7,652 nt of DNA. Origin: Anaerotignum sp. (GTDB taxonomy: Bacteria > Bacillota > Clostridia > Lachnospirales > Anaerotignaceae). The stretch covers positions 1 to 7,652 of the forward strand of contig JAFRZQ010000208.1 of assembly GCA_017442465.1 (NCBI GenBank), given 5' to 3'. Under the pieces are notes generated by a model. The model had not been told where the DNA came from and did no database searches. It saw only the letters and a program-made list of their open reading frames with translations. Position numbers and translations under genes: made by a program. Below, piece after piece: positions 1-5,774 of this stretch (its first letter is position 1; each line of letters starts with the position of its first letter).

Positions 1-110
1 CCACCACAGGCCAGCAGCACATTGGCACAGTCGTTCACCGTCACATAATTGGTAATGTTATGGATCAGAGGACAGGTTTTCCTTACATTTTCCAACATTT
101 TCTTCATCAT
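1..110 (-). CDS. thiM: Hydroxyethylthiazole kinase ThiM, N-terminal fragment (cut by window edge)
   Basis: ThiM phosphorylates 4-methyl-5-(2-hydroxyethyl)thiazole with ATP in the cytoplasm, the salvage entry of thiazole into thiamin synthesis. Only the first 36 codons are present; the rest lies beyond position 1. The visible protein starts MMKKMLENVRKTCPLIHNI and continues TNYVTVNDCANVLLACGG, which is the family's N-terminal signature (P-L-[IV]-H-N-I-T-N-x-V-x-x-N-x-x-A-N). The start at 110 is chosen because AGGAGG (123-118) sits 7 nt upstream; a second ATG follows at once at 107. The thiW stop codon shares a base with this ribosome site (TAAGGAGG), so the two genes are one transcript and probably translationally coupled. 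Control by the TPP riboswitch upstream of thiW fits the role. Identification is firm despite the truncation because the motif is very characteristic. Confidence 0.92.
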   Translation of the reverse strand, partial: MMKKMLENVRKTCPLIHNITNYVTVNDCANVLLACG

Positions 111-122
111 TTTTGTTCCTCC

Positions 123-626
123 TTATCTGTATGTTCCAAGTACGCCGGTCTGTTTCAGTGCTGCCAGAAGCACGGCAGAAATCACTGCACCACCCACAGT
201 AGAAATCAGAAACGGGATAATATAGGCATAAAAGGCAATCTCCCCTGCCTGCATCCCCATAAACGCCAAAGCAATGGGATAAGCGCACAGACCACCCAGG
301 ATCCCTGTGCCAAAAACCTCCGCAATTAGAGTAAGTGGGATATTTCTGCTTTTCCAGAAGGCCAAACCACACAAGAGCGCCCCCAGCATGCTGCCGGGGA
401 ATGCCATCAGGCTGCCCAGTCCCAGAAGATTGCGGATAACACTGGCGCAGAATGCCACACCTACGCCATAGAAAGGCCCCAGCATCACCGCACAGAGGAT
501 ATTTACCATATGCTGGATCGGCGCACATTTACTGCCGAACACAGGAAAGCCAAACAAACTCCCTACTACAGCCACCGCAACGAAAATACCTGCAACACAT
601 AATTTTTTTGTTTTTGTTTCTGCCAT
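123..626 (-). CDS. thiW: ThiW, S component of an ECF-type thiazole-precursor transporter
   Basis: This 167-residue, very hydrophobic membrane protein fits the ThiW family, the substrate-binding S component of energy-coupling-factor transporters, assigned to uptake of the thiazole moiety of thiamin. Visible features are a short basic N-terminus (MAETKTKKL), then about five to six membrane segments (roughly residues 8-27, 38-55, 56-70, 78-92, 98-123 and 130-158). The FGSKCAPIQHMVNILCAVMLGP stretch (about 31-52) and the glycine-rich RNLLGLGSLMAFPGSMLGAL stretch are typical of the family. The shared ATPase and EcfT subunits are not in the window and would be encoded elsewhere. The start at 626 is supported by AAGGAG at 641-636 with 9-nt spacing. 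thiM follows immediately, and the gene is preceded by a TPP riboswitch and a second structured RNA, so a thiazole salvage unit is well supported. Specificity for hydroxyethylthiazole is inferred from family and context. Confidence 0.9.
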   Translation of the reverse strand: MAETKTKKLCVAGIFVAVAVVGSLFGFPVFGSKCAPIQHMVNILCAVMLGPFYGVGVAFCASVIRNLLGLGSLMAFPGSMLGALLCGLAFWKSRNIPLTLIAEVFGTGILGGLCAYPIALAFMGMQAGEIAFYAYIIPFLISTVGGAVISAVLLAALKQTGVLGTYR

Positions 627-652
627 AAAAAAAGACTCCTTTCAAAATCCAA

Positions 653-785
653 TTTGAGAACAGCAAAATAACAGCGTTGTCCTCAAAATCACAGACTACC
701 CCCTTGGCAGTCTTTGAGATGATCGGTCGAAGCTTACTGGCTTCCTCTCACGCCGGAACACGGCTTCCCATCGCTGTTATTTCTG
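653..785 (-). promoter_or_regulatory. Second structured leader RNA before thiW: diverged TPP-riboswitch-like element
   Basis: Read as RNA on the minus strand, an 11-bp perfect stem (782-772 with 676-666) closes a multi-helix domain. Inside are a GCCG/CGGC hairpin, the unpaired GUGAGA junction, a GAAGC/GCUUC hairpin followed by GACC, and a right arm of CUCAAA/UUUGAG (718-713 with 687-682) stacked on GACUGCC/GGUAGUC (712-706 with 700-694) with a 6-nt bulge on one side. Five blocks are shared in order with the canonical TPP riboswitch upstream: AACAGCG, UGAGAGGAAG, CUUCGACC, UGCCAA and CUGUGA. The conserved UGGAUAAUGCC core of the pyrophosphate-sensing arm is missing. It lies directly upstream of the thiW ribosome site and has no U-tract terminator, so a translational output is likely. 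It could be a variant aptamer, a decayed duplicate, or an element that still binds thiamin compounds weakly. The fold is from hand pairing only. Confidence 0.6.
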
Positions 786-906
786 CAGGACACAGGGCGC
801 TCCCCCTCTGTTCTTCCGCTATGCGGTCTGTTCCTTGGATCCTCAGGAATCTGTCAGAAATATATATAATTGTTTTATTTTCCTTTTCTGCCTCCTTTTT
901 CTTAAT
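783..906 (-). other. Leader spacer between riboswitch terminator and second RNA element; small hairpins, no gene
   Basis: I see no coding signal here. The transcript would contain three small hairpins: AGGA-type arms at 849-845 with 835-831 (5 bp), CCGC/GCGG at 826-823 with 819-816 (triloop), and ACAG/CUGU at 811-808 with 795-792, extended by two G-C pairs across a bulge. A strong Shine-Dalgarno-like AAAAAGGAGG at 900-891 has no ATG, GTG or TTG at a usable distance. An AT-rich run around 859-871 contains TATATT-like hexamers but no matching -35 box at 16-18 nt, so I do not call an internal promoter. Confidence 0.5.
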
Positions 907-939
907 AAAAAAAAGAAGTTATCCGCTGGATAACTTCTT
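907..939 (-). terminator. Intrinsic terminator of the TPP riboswitch
   Basis: On the minus strand, AAGAAGUUAUCC (939-928), a 3-nt loop (927-925) and GGAUAACUUCUU (924-913) form a perfect 12-bp stem whose last two U's run into six more (912-907). It starts 19 nt after the end of the TPP aptamer and lies about 280 nt before thiW, so it is the expression platform rather than the end of a gene. Its 5' arm contains UUAUCC, complementary to GGAUAA in the aptamer core, which gives a plausible antiterminator. Confidence 0.93.
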
Positions 940-958
940 AGTATTCGTCCACTTTTTC

Positions 959-1049
959 ACAGGCATTCCTACGTTGGCATTATCCAAATCAGGTGTATGG
1001 GTCGAAGATATGATCTTCCTCTCAGCCTGTCACACAAGCTCCCCGCTGT
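959..1049 (-). promoter_or_regulatory. TPP riboswitch (THI box)
   Basis: The minus-strand RNA carries the full TPP aptamer consensus in order: an ACAG/CUGU closing stem (1049-1046 with 962-959), GGGGAGC, a hairpin GCUUGU/ACAGGC, the HMP-binding GCUGAGA, an inserted hairpin GAAGAU/AUCUUC, GACCC closing the second helix, then the pyrophosphate-binding arm ACCUGAUUUGG and AUAAUGCCAACGUAGG. TPP binding stabilises the fold and, with the perfect terminator immediately downstream, should stop transcription before thiW-thiM when thiamin pyrophosphate is plentiful. Known TPP riboswitches commonly control thiamin synthesis and transport genes, which matches the genes here. Confidence 0.96.
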
Positions 1050-1067
1050 TTATTCAGTTGCAACTCC

Positions 1068-1096
1068 ATTATATGCCTGTCATTTCCAAAAATCAA
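1068..1096 (-). promoter_or_regulatory. Sigma-A-type promoter for the thiW-thiM leader
   Basis: On the minus strand, TTGATT (1096-1091) and a perfect TATAAT (1073-1068) are separated by exactly 17 nt. Transcription would begin near 1061-1059, about ten bases before the TPP aptamer, which is the expected arrangement. A perfect 10-bp palindrome AGTTGCAACT (1056-1065) overlaps the likely start point. The promoter lies entirely between the malQ stop and the riboswitch. Confidence 0.8.
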
Positions 1097-1122
1097 GTTC
1101 TTTCTGGATAGAATGGGAACTT
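1087..1122 (-). terminator. Possible weak terminator after malQ
   Basis: The minus-strand RNA can form AAGUUC/GAACUU (1122-1117 with 1100-1095), then after a small internal loop UUCU/AGAA (1113-1110 with 1105-1102) with an AUCC loop. A short U run (1092-1088) follows two nt later. The stem is AT-rich and the U-tract short, so termination may be partial. Its distal arm and U-tract overlap the -35 box of the thiW promoter. Confidence 0.4.
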
Positions 1123-2618
1123 TATCTTTTGCGGCCGTATCTTTCCGTGGTCTCCCGAATTTCCCACCGCAGTGCCGCTGTCAGCTGTTCCTTTTTCATT
1201 CGCCAGCACCAGTTGTGCCCTATGGTGGATGGAGTATTGATGCGGCTGCCGTTATCCAGACCCAGATGATCCTGCATGGGGATGATACAAAGTGCCGCTA
1301 CACTTCCCATAGCCAGTGCGATCAGCGATTTATGCAGCAATGCCTGGGGCGTATACCAGTCAGAAAGATAGGCCCGCACCCCGGCAAGTTCCTTCTGCGG
1401 AATAGAATGAAGCCATCCTTTCAGGGTCTCATTATCATGGGTACCTGTATATGCCACACAGTTATCCGGATAATTATGGGGCAGATAGTCACCGGCAGCG
1501 CCGGAATCTCTGGAATCAAAGGCAAATTCCAGCACTTTCATACCGGCAAAGCCACTTTCCCGCACCAGATCACGCACAGAATCCGTCACATAGCCCAGAT
1601 CTTCCGCGATCACTTTATTCCACCCCAGATGGTTTTCTGCGCAGCGAAACAAATCAATACCCGGCCCCTGCTCCCAATGTCCCTCAGCCGCAGAAGCGGC
1701 ACCATAGGGGATGGAAAAATAGGCATCAAATCCGCGAAAATGATCGATACGAGTAATATCATAAAGCCGAAACACATACCATAATCGGCTCAGCCACCAG
1801 GCATAGCCCGTTTTCCTGTGATATTCCCACCGGTAAAGCGGATTGCCCCAAAGCTGACCTGTAGGCGAAAATCCGTCCGGCGGACAGCCTGCCACTGCCA
1901 GCGGTCTGTTATCTTCGTCCAGCTGAAACAGTTCCGGATGCGCCCATGTATCCGCAGAATCCATGGCAACATAAATGGGGATATCTCCGATCATACCGAT
2001 CCCTCTGTCATTGGCATATTTCTTCAGCTGCCAGTACTGCTCAAAAAATTTGAACTGCAGGTACATATGAAATTCGATCTCAAAATACAATTCTCTGCGA
2101 TAATGATCCATGGCATAGCCATAACGCCGGCAAATATCCTCCGGCCATTCATACCAGCATTGCCCGCCAAAATGTTTTTTCAGCGCCATAAACAACGCAT
2201 AATCGGAAAGCCACCAGTCATTTTCTGCTACAAACCGCCGATAATCCGGATTTTTACTGATTTCACTGCGTTCATAGGCCTTCCGCAGCAGTGGATACCG
2301 ATTGTTGTACTGGGCTTCATAATCCACTTCTGCATCATCTTCTCCAAAGAATACGCAGGCACACTCTGCCTTCGTCAGCACTCCCTCCGCCTCCAACGCC
2401 TCCAGATCGATCATATACGGATTTCCGGCAAAGGTAGAAAAAGACTGATAGGGAGAATCTCCAAAGCCTGTCGGATGGATCGGCAGCATCTGCCACCAGC
2501 TTTGTCCTGACTCCTGCAGAAAATCCACAAAACGATAGGCCTCTTCCGAAAAGCAGCCAATGCCATATTTCCCCGGCAGACTTGTGATCGGCATCAGAAT
2601 ACCCGCTGTCCGTTTCAT
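1122..2618 (-). CDS. malQ: 4-alpha-glucanotransferase (amylomaltase, GH77)
   Basis: MalQ transfers alpha-1,4-glucan chains between maltodextrins, releasing glucose from maltose and maltotriose in the cytoplasm. The 498-residue length is the usual size for the short bacterial form. Family landmarks are seen throughout: ITSLPGKYGIG (11-21), QMLPIHPTGFGDSPYQSFSTFAGNP (43-67), GDIPIYV (211-217) and GQLWGNPLYRW (254-264). The catalytic residues are in place: nucleophile D292 in RIDHFRGF, acid/base E339 in IAEDLG, and transition-state stabiliser D395 in GTHDNET, nearly the numbering of the Thermus amylomaltase. The start at 2618 has AAAGGAGG (2633-2626) 7 nt upstream, located inside the end of the preceding gene, and overlaps that gene's stop as ATGA, implying translational coupling. 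It is the last gene of the maltose operon; a weak terminator may follow. Function is secure; the in vivo substrate is inferred from its neighbours. Confidence 0.96.
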   Translation of the reverse strand: MKRTAGILMPITSLPGKYGIGCFSEEAYRFVDFLQESGQSWWQMLPIHPTGFGDSPYQSFSTFAGNPYMIDLEALEAEGVLTKAECACVFFGEDDAEVDYEAQYNNRYPLLRKAYERSEISKNPDYRRFVAENDWWLSDYALFMALKKHFGGQCWYEWPEDICRRYGYAMDHYRRELYFEIEFHMYLQFKFFEQYWQLKKYANDRGIGMIGDIPIYVAMDSADTWAHPELFQLDEDNRPLAVAGCPPDGFSPTGQLWGNPLYRWEYHRKTGYAWWLSRLWYVFRLYDITRIDHFRGFDAYFSIPYGAASAAEGHWEQGPGIDLFRCAENHLGWNKVIAEDLGYVTDSVRDLVRESGFAGMKVLEFAFDSRDSGAAGDYLPHNYPDNCVAYTGTHDNETLKGWLHSIPQKELAGVRAYLSDWYTPQALLHKSLIALAMGSVAALCIIPMQDHLGLDNGSRINTPSTIGHNWCWRMKKEQLTAALRWEIRETTERYGRKR

Positions 2619-3475
2619 TTCCCATCCTCCTTTACCTCGATCAATACGCCAAAGTGGTCAGACACTCTGGGCCCATTTGTTCCATTGAAAAGGATTCGGG
2701 AAGAAAGGATATCCTTTCTCTGGCTGCAGAAAATATAATCCAGACGCATGCCCTGAATCTTTCCGTCAGGCAGCCGATCCCGCCAGCCATCGATTTCTCC
2801 CGTAACTGTAAAGTCGCTCTCCTTTTTCGCCGCTTTCCAATGGGTATCATACCAGCCTGCAGCACGGATATGCGTATAACTCTGCCCCAGAAAAATATCC
2901 GGTGCATTAAAATCACCCATCAGCCATACCGCCCCATCACCACACTGCTTTTCCAGATGCCCGTTCAATTTTTCCCACTGTTTCAAAAAAGGATCTTCCC
3001 CATCATCCCACCAGCCCATATGGACCGAATAAAACCAGTCAGACCACCCTTCTACCCGAATCCCCAGAACTGCACGGGTGCGCCAGTTATCATAGGCATC
3101 GGCAATGCTGATGGGAACGGTTTCCGCTGCCGTGATCTTTCTGCCGAGACTAAGCAGCACGACCCCTTCATCAAACTGCCCATAGCCAAGCTTGATCGGC
3201 AGCCATGCCCAGAAGCATTCTATCCCTGCCTGCCGCAGATGCCGGACGACCTGTGCCCCATAATTATCCTGACGCAGAGGGACTTTTGTGGGGAAAAGAT
3301 ATCTCCCCTCCTGCAAAAAGCCCTCTGCCAGTTCTGCGGAAGCTGTCTGATTGACCTCCTGCAGGGCAATGATATCCGGTCTTTCCTTCAGGATACCTTC
3401 CACAAGCCACTCCAGCTTCTGTGCCCCATTTTCTTCCCGCAAAGAGTGGGTATTCAACGTCAAAAGTTTCATCAT
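2615..3475 (-). CDS. mapP: MapP-like maltose 6'-phosphate phosphatase (endonuclease/exonuclease/phosphatase fold)
   Basis: This 286-residue protein has the DNase I-like metal-dependent phosphatase fold, with its motifs in order: LLTLNTHS with N8, IIALQEVNQ with E40, YSVHMGWWDD with H152, WLMGDFNAPD with D188 and N190, RLDYIFCS with D246, and VSDHFGVLIEV with D273-H274. In Enterococcus faecalis a member of this family, MapP, removes phosphate from maltose 6'-phosphate made by the MalT PTS permease. Its position here directly after a maltose-type PTS gene (16-nt gap) and before malQ (4-nt overlap) strongly suggests the same job. The start at 3475 (MMKLLTLN) is preferred because AGGAGG (3487-3482) lies 6 nt upstream; the frame is open ten codons further, but that extension overlaps the malT stop and has no ribosome site. 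The general fold is certain; the substrate is inferred from context and family resemblance. A generic EEP hydrolase is the alternative. Confidence 0.82.
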   Translation of the reverse strand: MMKLLTLNTHSLREENGAQKLEWLVEGILKERPDIIALQEVNQTASAELAEGFLQEGRYLFPTKVPLRQDNYGAQVVRHLRQAGIECFWAWLPIKLGYGQFDEGVVLLSLGRKITAAETVPISIADAYDNWRTRAVLGIRVEGWSDWFYSVHMGWWDDGEDPFLKQWEKLNGHLEKQCGDGAVWLMGDFNAPDIFLGQSYTHIRAAGWYDTHWKAAKKESDFTVTGEIDGWRDRLPDGKIQGMRLDYIFCSQRKDILSSRILFNGTNGPRVSDHFGVLIEVKEDGK

Positions 3476-3491
3476 AGCTCCCCTCCTTTTT

Positions 3492-5657
3492 CTACAAAAT
3501 ATCATTGATATCTGATTTCAGCACATCTGCCTTAGGGCCATATACCGCCTGAATGCCGTTATCCTTTTTGATGAGCCCCAATGCACCTTCCGCCTTCCAT
3601 TCCGGCAGGTCCGCCACTTTTTCCGCATCTTTCACTGTGACCCGCAGCCGTGTCATGCAGGCATCCACCAGGGTGATATTCTCTCTGCCGCCCAATAATG
3701 CAATGATGCGTTCTGCCTGATCGCTTCCGCCTTTCCCGCCTTCTGCTGCATGGTCCTCCGTTTCATCCGTATAGTTTCCCATGCGTCCGGGAGTGGCATA
3801 GGCAAATCTGCCGATCATAAAATATGCCACAAAATAACCGATCACAAAAAAAGCCACACTGGAAAGCAGAAAATTCAATATATCTCCCTGCAGTCCTGCC
3901 CGCAGTGACATAGGCACACGGATCAAAAATTCCAGATTCCCAAAGGCATGCAGCCGCAGGGGAATGATCCCTGCCATAGCAAAGGCACAGCCCTGCAGCA
4001 AGGCGTAAACGATATACAACGGCAAAGCACAGAACATAAACATAAATTCCAGAGGCTCCGTTACCCCTGTCAGAAAAACAGCCAGGGCAGAAGAAAGAAA
4101 CATGGAGCGATAATCCCTTCGTTTATCCGCATCCACCCGCCGATACATCGCCAGCCCAAAGCCCAGCAGAAGCCCTGTTGCCCCGATCATCTGTCCCACT
4201 TTGAAACGAGCCGGGGTCACTGTCGTCAACAGGGTTTCATAGGCAGAGATATTTCCTGCGTCTCTAAAGTTGATCAAGTCTGTGACCCACGCCAGCCACA
4301 GCGGATCCTGCCCAAAAACCTCCGCCCCTGCACCAGCCCCTGTCTGGATCAGATAGGTGCCACCAAAAGAAGTATAGTTCATAGGTATCGTCAGCATATG
4401 ATGCAGACCAAAGGGCAGCAGCAGCCGTTCCAGTGTGCCATAAATAAACGGCGCCAGAACAGGAGATGTGTCCGAAGAACCGGCGATCCAGATACCGAAA
4501 GCATTGATCCCTGCCTGTACCAGAGGCCAGATGACAGCCATCACCAGTGCAACGACAGCAGAGTAAAAAATCACTGCCAGCGGCACAAAGCGCTTCCCGT
4601 TAAAAAAAGCCAGTGCTTCCGGCAGCTTGCGGAAGTTATAATATTTGTTATACACAATGCCGCCCACAAAGCCGGAAATGATACCCACAAACACCCCCAT
4701 ATTCAAGGCAGGTGCACCCAGAATGGAAGTGAAATAATTTTCAACCAGCATTTCATGCCCCAGAAATGAAGAAACTACCGCCCCTTCTTCTGAAAGCATG
4801 GCCGTATTCACGCCGAATACTGCCCCGGTGATACAGTTGATCAGTATAAAGGCGATCACTGCTGCAAAGGCACCGCCCGCCCGTTCCTTCGCCCAGGAGC
4901 CGCCGATGGCAACTGCAAACAGCAGATGTAAATTGGTAATGATCGCCCATCCGATACTTTCCATAACAGAGCCAATCAACAGCAGAACAGAAGCATCTGT
5001 CATCTGCAGCAGTTTGCCGATACTCAGCATAATGCCGGCTGCCGGCATAACTGCAATAACAGCCATCAATACCTTCCCCAGTTTCTGCAGAAAATCAAAA
5101 CTAAACTTTCCTTTTTTCTCAGAATTGTCTGCACCGTCAGTTACGGCCACTTCTGCTGCCACATCCTTTATTTCATCTGTTTTATCCAACGAAATCAGCA
5201 CATTCTTACCGGCAGACACCCTTCCTTCTGCCGCCTGCAGAGAAAGCCCTTCTGCCCCATTACAGATCACCACAGGCGTAATGGTCGGAACTTTTTCTTT
5301 TTTCAGCAGCCCAAGATCCGCTTCCGCGATCAGGTCACCCGCTTTCACCTTGTCTCCCGCCTTCACATGGCTGGTAAAGCCTTTTCCCTGCAGTCTGACA
5401 CTATCCAGCCCCACATGGATAAGGATTTCCAGCCCATCCTCTGTGCGAAGGCCATAGGCATGCAGCGTTTCCGCCACCGTTGCCACCTCACCATCCACAG
5501 GGGCATATATCTTTCCGTCCTTCGGCAGGATAGCTGTACCATCCCCCAGAAGCCTTCCGGAAAATGCTTCATCAGACACCTGTTCCAGCGGTACGACCTG
5601 TCCGCTTATGGGCGCCAGTATCTTCCTTTCTTGTTTTGCATTCCTTTTTCTGTCCAT
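3492..5657 (-). CDS. malT: PTS transporter, maltose-type (glucose superfamily), EIIABC in one chain
   Basis: This membrane protein of 721 residues imports and phosphorylates a glucoside using phosphate from HPr. Residues about 10-155 are a Crr-like EIIA, with H66 and the phospho-acceptor H81 in EILIHVGLDSV at the 15-residue spacing of the family. A charged linker (about 158-185) leads to a multi-span EIIC (about 187-620) containing HHMLTIPMNYTSFGGTY (419-435), ARFKVGQMIG (483-492) and the conserved GVTEPLEFMF (531-540). EIIB follows (about 645-721) with phospho-cysteine C667 in DACMTRLRVTVKD. The EIIC motifs resemble maltose permeases (MalT) more than glucose permeases, and the downstream mapP and malQ fit maltose. 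The start at 5657 has AAGGAG (5670-5665) 7 nt upstream; the frame is open 37 codons further but has no ribosome site there. I found no clear promoter or cre site in 5671-5738. The A-C-B domain order is notable. Substrate is inferred; glucose or another glucoside is possible. Confidence 0.87.
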   Translation of the reverse strand: MDRKRNAKQERKILAPISGQVVPLEQVSDEAFSGRLLGDGTAILPKDGKIYAPVDGEVATVAETLHAYGLRTEDGLEILIHVGLDSVRLQGKGFTSHVKAGDKVKAGDLIAEADLGLLKKEKVPTITPVVICNGAEGLSLQAAEGRVSAGKNVLISLDKTDEIKDVAAEVAVTDGADNSEKKGKFSFDFLQKLGKVLMAVIAVMPAAGIMLSIGKLLQMTDASVLLLIGSVMESIGWAIITNLHLLFAVAIGGSWAKERAGGAFAAVIAFILINCITGAVFGVNTAMLSEEGAVVSSFLGHEMLVENYFTSILGAPALNMGVFVGIISGFVGGIVYNKYYNFRKLPEALAFFNGKRFVPLAVIFYSAVVALVMAVIWPLVQAGINAFGIWIAGSSDTSPVLAPFIYGTLERLLLPFGLHHMLTIPMNYTSFGGTYLIQTGAGAGAEVFGQDPLWLAWVTDLINFRDAGNISAYETLLTTVTPARFKVGQMIGATGLLLGFGLAMYRRVDADKRRDYRSMFLSSALAVFLTGVTEPLEFMFMFCALPLYIVYALLQGCAFAMAGIIPLRLHAFGNLEFLIRVPMSLRAGLQGDILNFLLSSVAFFVIGYFVAYFMIGRFAYATPGRMGNYTDETEDHAAEGGKGGSDQAERIIALLGGRENITLVDACMTRLRVTVKDAEKVADLPEWKAEGALGLIKKDNGIQAVYGPKADVLKSDINDIL

Positions 5658-5738
5658 GGTATGACTCCTTTTCCAAGATTTCTTACTGTTACTGTGTCCA
5701 AAATCCTGCAGAATCATCCAAACCAATGAAAAAGAACG

Positions 5739-5774
5739 AAAAAAAGGATATGGGATTTTCATCCACATATCCTT
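5739..5774 (-). terminator. Intrinsic terminator of lepA
   Basis: The minus-strand RNA pairs AAGGAUAUG (5774-5766) with CAUAUCCUU (5752-5744). After one bulged U it pairs GGAU (5764-5761) with AUCC (5756-5753) around a GAAA-type tetraloop, and the stem runs into seven consecutive U's (5745-5739). It lies 27 nt after the lepA stop and separates lepA from the maltose operon. Confidence 0.93.

Noticed and set aside
58..528. 156-codon minus-strand frame overlapping thiW
   Set aside because: It is an out-of-frame shadow of thiW, rich in cysteine, tryptophan and glycine, with no ribosome site.
653..785. Possible cobalamin riboswitch in the second leader RNA (GGGAA and GAAGCCAG words)
   Set aside because: The CCGCCACTG-type core and the B12-box order are missing, while the collinear match to the TPP element is much stronger.
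859..870. TATATT/TATAAT hexamers in the leader as an internal promoter
   Set aside because: No acceptable -35 hexamer lies 16-18 nt upstream on either strand; the run is simple AT repeat.
677..1111. 144-codon plus-strand frame across the thiW leader
   Set aside because: It runs antisense through the TPP riboswitch and terminator, has no ribosome site, and its product has no recognisable features; the interval is explained by regulatory RNA.
2654..3508. 284-codon plus-strand frame opposite mapP
   Set aside because: Shadow of the phosphatase gene, whose catalytic motifs are all present on the minus strand.
5703..5714. Imperfect palindrome ATCCTGCAGAAT upstream of malT as a possible sugar-regulator operator
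   Set aside because: Only 10 of 12 positions are symmetric, CTGCAG words are frequent in this window, and it does not resemble known MalR or CcpA sites.
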